Position numbers and translations under genes: made by a program. From positions 1 to 10,740 of the forward strand of contig JAITBO010000364.1 of NCBI GenBank assembly GCA_031283505.1: a stretch of DNA of 10,740 nt, in the 5' to 3' direction. Origin of the DNA: Treponema sp. Lineage in GTDB: Bacteria > Spirochaetota > Spirochaetia > Treponematales > Breznakiellaceae. Shown here one piece after another: positions 1 through 4,622 of this stretch; within the stretch, counting starts at the first letter, position 1, and each line of letters begins with the position of its first letter. The notes under the pieces were generated by a model. That model did not search any database and was not told where the DNA came from. It was given only the letters and a program-made list of their open reading frames with translations.

Positions 1-22
1 CCATAATGTAGACACATTATGG
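1..22. repeat. Perfect 9-bp inverted repeat at left edge
   Basis: CCATAATGT (1-9) and ACATTATGG (14-22) are exact reverse complements around the loop AGAC. The repeat abuts the GGACAGACC unit at 21-29, so it is part of a larger cluster of inverted repeats reaching to position 110. It may continue to the left of the window. Its role is unknown: an operator, a transcribed hairpin or the end of a small repeat element would all fit. Confidence 0.6.
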
Positions 23-83
23 ACAGACCACCTTGAAACCCGCATTTTCGCAGCTTTTAGGCGAGAAAATGCAAGGTCTGTCC
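21..83. repeat. Long imperfect hairpin (conformation A)
   Basis: GGACAGACC (21-29) is the exact reverse complement of GGTCTGTCC (75-83). Inside it, GCATTTTC (42-49) pairs with GAAAATGC (65-72), and short GC and TTG segments also match, with asymmetric bulges on the left arm. The result is a bulged stem-loop of about 60 nt. The right arm is the same segment that pairs further right at 103-110, so this fold and the next exclude each other. Confidence 0.55.
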
Positions 84-110
84 GCAAAGTAACCGACTTT
101 GTGGACAGAC
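76..110. repeat. 15-bp hairpin (conformation B)
   Basis: Positions 76-90 pair with 96-110 around a 5-nt loop, AACCG. All 15 positions pair, with one G-T wobble (84 with 104). There is no T-tract after it, so it does not look like a plain intrinsic terminator. It lies about 120 nt upstream of the XRE regulator start and shares positions 76-83 with the other hairpin. Confidence 0.6.
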
Positions 111-146
111 ACTAATTAACTGTAAAACAAAAGTTTTCGTTTAGTA

Positions 147-159
147 AATAATGATTATT
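147..159. promoter_or_regulatory. AT-rich palindrome, Fur/PerR-box-like
   Basis: AATAATGATTATT is a perfect 6-1-6 palindrome. It contains the core ATAATnATTAT shared by binding sites of the Fur/PerR/Zur family. The flanks do not complete a full consensus: 11 of 14 informative positions fit the 7-1-7 Fur form, and the same number fit the PerR form. It lies 68 bases upstream of the chosen regulator start. It could be a metal- or peroxide-responsive operator, an autoregulatory site for the XRE protein, or chance in AT-rich DNA. Confidence 0.3.
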
Positions 160-227
160 AATTTATCTTTAGGAAATTGTCAACCCTATTCCAGCTACTA
201 CAATGGAAAAAATACCAAGTTGGAAAT

Positions 228-593
228 ATGCAAAGTTTAAGAACGGTATTAGCCCAAAATATGAAGGAGCAACGGCGTATTTTAGGGATTACCCAGGCGC
301 AACTAGCTGAAAGAGTGAAGACATCGACCAACTATATAGCCTTGATTGAGACCGAAAAAAAATTCCCCAAGCCTGAAATGCTGGAACGCATAGCCGTCGC
401 CCTCGAAATTGAACCTCCCGCCCTTTTTACGGCTGAAATTCGCTTTTTGACGGAAGCTGAAACGCTGGCAAAGGTTCAGAAACAGATTTTAGGCGACATT
501 ACCCAGATCGTTTCGTACCGGATTAAGCAGTTAGGACAGGATCCCCCGCCGGACAGTACACCCGGCATGGACAACCACCATGTTTTGGGGTGA
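228..593 (+). CDS. XRE-family helix-turn-helix transcriptional regulator
   Basis: A cytoplasmic DNA-binding protein of 121 residues from the ATG at 228. Residues about 4-66 form a Cro/C1-type five-helix domain: the turn region ITQAQLAERVKTSTNYIALIE is the helix-turn-helix, followed by the family-typical K-x-P-x-x-E-M-L-E-R-I-A-x-A-L segment. Residues about 67-105 look helical and may serve dimerisation; the last 15 are Pro-rich and probably disordered. A TTG at 177 would add 17 residues, but its AGGA lies too close and ATG 228 places the domain at the usual N-terminal position, so I prefer 228, although its own ribosome binding site is weak. The gene stands alone in its strand block, between structured DNA and a palindrome-bearing spacer, so its target is not evident. 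It is more AT-rich than the genes to its right, which suggests foreign origin. It could equally be the antitoxin or control gene of a system lying left of the window. Confidence 0.85.
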   Translation: MQSLRTVLAQNMKEQRRILGITQAQLAERVKTSTNYIALIETEKKFPKPEMLERIAVALEIEPPALFTAEIRFLTEAETLAKVQKQILGDITQIVSYRIKQLGQDPPPDSTPGMDNHHVLG

Positions 594-784
594 AGTGTAG
601 TTCAAGTTTTTGGGCAAGCCGAAACGCCCCAGATGGTGAAAATGTTTCATATTTTACATGACAGGGTAAAAGGCGAACTAACAGGTTCGATCTCCCTCGT
701 GATCCTTACGGGTAAAATTATCGCTTGTTAATCACACCTTTTTTCCCTTGACAATTCCGTTTTATACGAAGTACCGCCAGATCC

Positions 785-801
785 AAGGGTACTGTACCCT
801 T
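785..801. promoter_or_regulatory. 17-bp palindromic operator candidate
   Basis: AAGGGTACTGTACCCTT has two perfect 8-bp arms around a central T (793). The arms extend by CC/GG if one T is bulged out. This odd-centred geometry is typical for dimeric regulators. It lies immediately upstream of the position where a -35 element for the TATACT box at 829-834 would be, so it could bind an activator or repressor of the DUF1015 gene. As RNA it would be a short-loop hairpin with little T-tract, which fits a terminator less well. Confidence 0.45.
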
Positions 802-804
802 TGG

Positions 805-834
805 TAGTTATTAGCCGGACAATTTAGGTATACT
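805..834 (+). promoter_or_regulatory. Possible promoter of the DUF1015 gene
   Basis: TATACT at 829-834 is a good -10 hexamer. The best-placed -35 (TAGTTA at 805-810, 18-bp spacer) is poor. Transcription would start near 841 and give a leader of about 80 nt. A weak -35 next to the palindrome at 785-801 would suit a promoter that needs an activator, but this is inference. Confidence 0.3.
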
Positions 835-921
835 CTCATTTCTATGCGTTTATCCTGGCATTGCAACGCGGCGTCTTTCCTGATTTCCCAAAAACCGGTA
901 TGATGAATCCGGAGGAGCTTC

Positions 922-2316
922 ATGGACATTCAGCAAGAATTGAAAGCCCGGCTTGCGGCCCTGGGTACGGCTATCCCGGAAATACTCCTTCCCGGATCGG
1001 GAATAGACCTCCAAAAATGGGCGGTTATCGCCTGCGACCAGTTTACCCAGGACAAGGATTTCTGGGCGCGGGTCAAAGAAACCACCGGCGGCGCTCCCTC
1101 GGCGTTGAACCTCATCCTGCCGGAGATCTACCTGGAAGCCGGGGACTGCGGGGAATGTTCCCGCCGTATTCACGAAACCATGAACTCCTATCTTGGGGGG
1201 AATATCTTTGCCCCGGCCTTCAGGGGTTGCGTTTACACAGAACGAGTTACCCCGTTCTACCCTTGCCGCAGAGGGTTGGTCCTTGCCTTAGACCTGGACG
1301 CTTACGACTGGAAAGCCGGCGCCCGTTCCCTCATCAGGGCCACCGAAGGAACCGTTCCGGAACGGCTGCCTCCCCGAGTGGAGATACGCCGGGGGGCGGC
1401 CCTGGAGACCCCTCACATCCTGATCCTCATTGATGACCGGGAAGATGCCCTGCTCCCCGGGCTGGGTAGGCGGGCGAAACGGGCCGCTCCGCTCTACGAG
1501 ACCTCCCTGATGATGGGCGGCGGCAGTGTCTCGGGCTGGGCCCTGGACACGGAAGACGACTGGGCGGCTTTGGCGGATGGGCTAGAAGCCTTGGCCCGGC
1601 GGTCTCCGGCCCGTTACGGGGTTCCCGACCCTTTCCTCTACGCCATGGGGGACGGCAACCATTCCCTGGCAACCGCCAAGGCGGTCTGGGATGAATACAA
1701 GGCCGCCCATTCCGGCGATCCGGATCTGGCCTCCCATCCCGCTCGCTGGGCCCTGGCGGAAGTGGAAAACCTTTACGATCCGGGCATAACCTTCGAGCCC
1801 ATACACCGCCTCCTCTTTGGGGCCGCCGCCGGGGAAACCTTGGACATCCTTTCCGCCTTACCCGATTTTTCAAACCGACCCGTCTCCGGCGGGGAAGAAC
1901 TCATCCGCCTTGTGGGGGACCCGGACGCACCCCGAAGCCGCCTGGGTCTTATCTCCGGGACCGGCTGCTTCCTGGCGGAAACTTCGGCCCCTCCGGTTAT
2001 CACCGAAAGTCTTCAACCCCTGCTGGACACCTTTGTCCGTTCCTCCAGGGACAGACAGGGGAACGGGACGGTTTCTATCGACTACATACACGGCGCGGAG
2101 GAGCTTTTCCGGCTTGTCACCGGACCGGCGTATGGGGAGGCAGGCGTGGCGGCGACAAAGACCGCTGTCCGCACGGGAATTCTCCTGCCGCCGGTCAAAA
2201 AAAGCGGCCTTTTTGAGACCGTGGCCCGGTCCGGTCCCCTTCCCCGAAAAAGTTTTTCTATGGGAGAGGGTATAGAGAAGCGTCACTATCTTGAATGCCG
2301 CAAACTTTTCGTATAG
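922..2316 (+). CDS. DUF1015 family protein
   Basis: A 464-residue protein that I recognise as a DUF1015 (PF06245/COG4198) member. The N-terminal part carries the segment W-A-V-I-A-C-D-Q-F-T-Q-D, typical of the family, and residues 242-248 (MGDGNHS) match its best conserved motif, with a downstream helix ATAKAVW. There is no signal peptide or membrane segment, so it should be cytoplasmic. The ATG at 922 follows GGAGG (911-915) with a 6-base gap, which settles the start. The family has no firmly established reaction that I can cite; members in other phyla are sometimes found beside serine-biosynthesis genes, but no such gene is visible here. Length is normal for the family. The gene seems to be transcribed alone: AT-rich control DNA lies before it and a tRNA gene 34 bases after it. 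Confidence 0.85.
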   Translation: MDIQQELKARLAALGTAIPEILLPGSGIDLQKWAVIACDQFTQDKDFWARVKETTGGAPSALNLILPEIYLEAGDCGECSRRIHETMNSYLGGNIFAPAFRGCVYTERVTPFYPCRRGLVLALDLDAYDWKAGARSLIRATEGTVPERLPPRVEIRRGAALETPHILILIDDREDALLPGLGRRAKRAAPLYETSLMMGGGSVSGWALDTEDDWAALADGLEALARRSPARYGVPDPFLYAMGDGNHSLATAKAVWDEYKAAHSGDPDLASHPARWALAEVENLYDPGITFEPIHRLLFGAAAGETLDILSALPDFSNRPVSGGEELIRLVGDPDAPRSRLGLISGTGCFLAETSAPPVITESLQPLLDTFVRSSRDRQGNGTVSIDYIHGAEELFRLVTGPAYGEAGVAATKTAVRTGILLPPVKKSGLFETVARSGPLPRKSFSMGEGIEKRHYLECRKLFV

Positions 2317-2455
2317 GATAAAAAGCGTAAGGATGTATATATTAGCCGTAGCCGGCGTGGTGGAATGGTAGACACGGTAGACTCAAAATCTACTGTCCGC
2401 GAGGATGTAAGAGTTCAAGTCTCTTCGCCGGTATATGTAATTCTTTATAGGATAA
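2312..2455. repeat. 10-bp direct repeat flanking the tRNA gene
   Basis: TATAGGATAA occurs at 2312-2321, overlapping the DUF1015 stop codon, and at 2446-2455, just after the tRNA. The two copies bracket tRNA-Leu. They could be a trace of recombination, parts of promoter-like AT-rich DNA, or chance. Confidence 0.25.
2351..2433 (+). tRNA. tRNA-Leu (anticodon CAA)
   Basis: A complete 83-nt class II tRNA that reads UUG leucine codons. The acceptor stem pairs 2351-2357 with 2426-2432 (one G-T at the first pair) and the discriminator is A2433. The anticodon stem is GTAGA (2377-2381) with TCTAC (2389-2393) around CTCAAAA, giving anticodon CAA at 2384-2386. The 15-nt variable arm (2394-2408) can fold on TCC/GGA, as expected for Leu. 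The T stem AAGAG/CTCTT is perfect around TTCAAGT. The 3' CCA is not encoded. An integrase fragment starts about 120 bases downstream, so the 3' part of this gene is a likely attachment site of a former element. Confidence 0.95.
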
Positions 2456-2464
2456 TGAATTACA
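2436..2464. repeat. 8-bp inverted repeat after the tRNA
   Basis: TGTAATTC (2436-2443) and GAATTACA (2457-2464) are exact reverse complements with a 13-nt AT-rich loop. The site lies directly behind the mature tRNA end and before the integrase gene. It might help end or process the tRNA transcript, or be a recombinase arm site. No T-tract follows, so a classical terminator is not supported. Confidence 0.35.
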
Positions 2465-2555
2465 AAGCCATTTAAAAATTAGAAATTTAGATTGGGTGGC
2501 ATCGTGCGCTTATCGTGCATTTATTTTTTGGGCTTCCATGCCCGGAGGTGATGCC

Positions 2556-3023
2556 ATGCCCCGACCCCAGAAACCGTTTACCGTCAAAAGACGTAACGAT
2601 TCAAAGACCTTCCAGTTCACCATAAACCCGACTTCCGGCCTTCCACGGAAGGTACGCCAGGATTGGCGGCGCCGCAGTTTCCAGGAACTGCCGGACACTC
2701 TGGCCCCATACCGCGCCCCGAAGAGCAAAACGGCGGCGGAATCCGGTGTCCTGGCTCTTATCCAGTACCTTGAAAAGCAACTGGAACAGAACGAGGCCCA
2801 GAGATCCAATGAAGCCATTACTGTGGGGGAATGGGTAAGCCGGTTTACCGAAATCAAAACCAGCCTCAGGACCGCAAAGAACGCCAATAAGAACAAACCC
2901 TATTCTCCGGGTACCCTGGATACCTATAAAAGCTACTATAACTGCCATATCAAGGGCGATCCGCGAATTAAACGCAAAAATTGGCGCGAATTCGCGGATA
3001 TTTTCTCTTGTGTAAACGTGTAA
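2556..3023 (+). pseudogene. Truncated phage-type tyrosine recombinase (integrase)
   Basis: The ATG at 2556 follows GGAGGTGA (2544-2551), one of the strongest ribosome binding sites in the window, which fixes the start. The frame gives 155 residues. Residues about 8-85 resemble an arm-DNA-binding N-terminal domain with basic and aromatic positions; about 88-134 begin the SAM-like core-binding domain (TVGEWVSRF, then TLDTYKSYYNCHIK). At about residue 135 the similarity stops inside an inverted repeat, and the last 20 codons run through that repeat. The whole catalytic domain with the Arg/His/Tyr active site is missing, so the product cannot recombine DNA. Complete family members are usually 350-420 residues. 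The position just behind tRNA-Leu fits an integrated element whose other genes are gone. A role as a DNA-binding fragment is possible but nothing supports it. Confidence 0.75.
2959..2999. repeat. CGCGAATT inverted repeat, possible small mobile repeat
   Basis: ATCCGCGAATT (2959-2969) and AATTCGCGGAT (2989-2999) are exact reverse complements 19 bases apart. CGCGAATT also occurs as a direct repeat (2962-2969 and 2985-2992), and 2985-2996 is the self-complementary dodecamer CGCGAATTCGCG. The integrase loses family similarity exactly where this element begins. It looks like one unit of a dispersed intergenic repeat that inserted into, or marks the deletion point of, the integrase gene. Confidence 0.55.
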
Positions 3024-3036
3024 GGGGCTCCGCCCC
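3024..3036. repeat. Short GC hairpin GGGGC-TCC-GCCCC
   Basis: A perfect 5-bp stem with a 3-nt loop lies right after the integrase read-through stop and 8 bases before the -35 box of the phosphatase promoter. No T-tract follows directly. It may be the outer part of the repeat that truncated the integrase, or a weak transcription barrier. Confidence 0.35.
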
Positions 3037-3043
3037 CGCTCCA

Positions 3044-3072
3044 TTGACCCTTTTGTTCATGCCCTGGATAAT
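3044..3072 (+). promoter_or_regulatory. Sigma-70-type promoter for ppx-ppk
   Basis: TTGACC (3044-3049) and GATAAT (3067-3072) are each one base from consensus and are separated by the ideal 17 bp. Transcription should start near 3079-3081, which is at the ATG (3081) of the phosphatase gene. The mRNA would then be leaderless or nearly so. This agrees with the absence of a ribosome binding site in front of that ATG. Confidence 0.6.
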
Positions 3073-3080
3073 GACAAATA

Positions 3081-4619
3081 ATGGAATCTTCTCCCCGCCT
3101 TACTGCGGTTTTAGAAATAGGCTCGACGGGTATACGCCTTGTTATCGCGGAAATCGCCCCCGGAGGACAGTGGCGGGTTCTGGACCAGGCGGGAAAGCCC
3201 GTTGCCCTGGGGCGGGACGTGTTTACCTCCGGGCAGGTGTCCCGGGAATCCATGCTGGAATGCCTTTTGGTGCTTCAAAGTTTCCGGGAGCTTTTGAAAA
3301 GCTGGAGCATTGCCGGCGGGGATGTCCATGTGATAGCTACCAGCGCCCTCAGGGCGGCGAGGAACCGGGATGTGTTTGTGGACCGGGTCCGCCAGGAAAC
3401 GGGATTCCCCGTCACCATCGTCGAAGGAATAGAGGAGAACCGCCTGATGTACCTGGCGGTCCGTTTCGCGCTAAAGGACGATTTTCCCCGGTTCTGGCGG
3501 GCCAACTCCATGATCATCGAGGTAGGCGGGGGGTCCACGGAGATCATGCTCCTGAGGAGGGGCAAGATGGCGGCGGCCCACAGTCTGCGCCTGGGGACCA
3601 TCCTCATCGATCACCAGTCCAGGCGGACCTTCGGTTCGGCATGGTCCCAGGACCGGTATCTGAATGACAATGTACGGAACACTTCGGAATTCCTCAACGC
3701 GGAAATGGAACTGGCCCGGGTCAGGACCTTTGTGATGGCCGGCGCCGACGCCCGCTACCTGGCTTCCCGCATCGGGGAGGAACTCAACGAACATTGCCGC
3801 ATCATAGATCGGGACGCTTATATTCAGTTTGTCGAAAAGATACGGGGCTACACTCCCGAAGAATGCGTCCGGAAGATGCACATCCCCTATGCGGATTCGG
3901 AGGGCTTTGTTCCGGGGAACCTGGTGTACAAGCTGTTTCTGGAGCGGACCGCCTCGGCGAAAGTCGTGGTTCCCTATATTTCCCTCCGGGAGGGGCTGCT
4001 CATAGATCTGGCCGTGGGGGTGGACGGGGAGCTTCAGGAGGAGTTCTTCTCCCAGATTATCGCTTCTGCGGTAAACCTGGGGCGGAAGTATCATTACGAT
4101 GAGCCCCACAGCCGGCACGTGGCTCGTCTCTGTCTCATCCTCTTTGACGCCCTGGTTCGGGAACACGGCATGAACCGCCGGGAACGGATGATGCTGGAGA
4201 CGGCGGCCCTTCTGCACGATATAGGTATGTTCATCCGGGGATCGGGGCACCAGAAGCACGGCCAGTACATTGTCGCCAACTCGGAGATCTTCGGTCTTCA
4301 CCGGGACGAACTGGATGTCATCGCCAACGTGATTCGTTACCACCGGGGGGAGCCTCCGTCTTCCACGGACATAGACTACCTGGCCCTGCAACGGGAAGAG
4401 CGTATCCTGGTACTCAAGATGGCCTCCATCCTCAGGGTGGCGGACGCCCTGGACAGGGGGCATACCCAGCGGATCAAGGATGTCGTCGTGGAGCGGAAGA
4501 CCGAGGCGGTGGTCCTCCACACCGGGAACAGCTATGACTTGAGTTCCGAGCGTATAGGGCTGGAAGAAAAAGCCGGTTTGTTTCAGGATGTATTCGGTTA
4601 TAAGGTGATCATCACATAA
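3081..4619 (+). CDS. Ppx/GppA-type phosphatase with C-terminal HD domain
   Basis: A 512-residue cytoplasmic protein of the exopolyphosphatase / guanosine pentaphosphatase family. The expected reaction is release of phosphate from the end of polyphosphate, or removal of the 5' phosphate of pppGpp. Residues about 7-300 form the actin-like ASKHA fold: EIGSTGIRL (12-20) is the first phosphate loop, ATSALR and EGIEENRL supply the conserved catalytic region, and EVGGGSTE (147-154) is the second loop. Residues about 335-490 are an HD-like domain (H343, H346, H379-D380, KHG, RYH). Both loops have Glu (E12, E147) where the family normally has Asp, which could alter metal binding or activity. The ATG at 3081 is forced from the left by an in-frame stop at 3072. 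The polyphosphate kinase gene follows after 3 bases, which supports a role in polyphosphate turnover. Which substrate is used cannot be decided from sequence. Confidence 0.88.
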   Translation: MESSPRLTAVLEIGSTGIRLVIAEIAPGGQWRVLDQAGKPVALGRDVFTSGQVSRESMLECLLVLQSFRELLKSWSIAGGDVHVIATSALRAARNRDVFVDRVRQETGFPVTIVEGIEENRLMYLAVRFALKDDFPRFWRANSMIIEVGGGSTEIMLLRRGKMAAAHSLRLGTILIDHQSRRTFGSAWSQDRYLNDNVRNTSEFLNAEMELARVRTFVMAGADARYLASRIGEELNEHCRIIDRDAYIQFVEKIRGYTPEECVRKMHIPYADSEGFVPGNLVYKLFLERTASAKVVVPYISLREGLLIDLAVGVDGELQEEFFSQIIASAVNLGRKYHYDEPHSRHVARLCLILFDALVREHGMNRRERMMLETAALLHDIGMFIRGSGHQKHGQYIVANSEIFGLHRDELDVIANVIRYHRGEPPSSTDIDYLALQREERILVLKMASILRVADALDRGHTQRIKDVVVERKTEAVVLHTGNSYDLSSERIGLEEKAGLFQDVFGYKVIIT

Positions 4620-4622
4620 GAT

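Larger units (their letters stand above)
594..921. other. 328-base spacer without a convincing gene
   Basis: This stretch between the XRE gene and the DUF1015 gene is AT-rich at first and holds only short open frames. The longest I followed on the plus strand (633-731, 32 codons) has no ribosome binding site. Visible signals are a small TGAAA/TTTCA inverted repeat (637-649), two copies of GGTAAAA (665-671 and 711-717), a 17-bp palindrome (785-801) and a TATACT box (829-834). It may be decayed coding DNA plus the control region of the downstream gene. Confidence 0.5.

Noticed and set aside
1..120. CRISPR array or integron attC site
   Set aside because: The repeats are inverted and overlapping rather than regularly spaced, and the conserved attC core boxes are not visible.
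177..227. TTG at 177 as start of the XRE regulator
   Set aside because: The AGGA in front ends only 2 bases before it, and the extra 17 residues add nothing family-like; ATG 228 is preferred, though not proven.
675..700. GGTTCGATCTCC, which resembles a tRNA T-arm
   Set aside because: No matching acceptor, anticodon or D-arm can be folded around it.
633..731. Short plus-strand frame of 32 codons
   Set aside because: No ribosome binding site, no recognisable sequence, and the length is expected by chance.
748..776. Consensus -35 TTGACA at 748-753
   Set aside because: At 16-18 bp spacing there is no acceptable -10; the TATACG at 763 is only 9 bases away.
3024..3050. GGGGC-TCC-GCCCC as an intrinsic terminator
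   Set aside because: The stem is only 5 bp and no T-tract follows directly.
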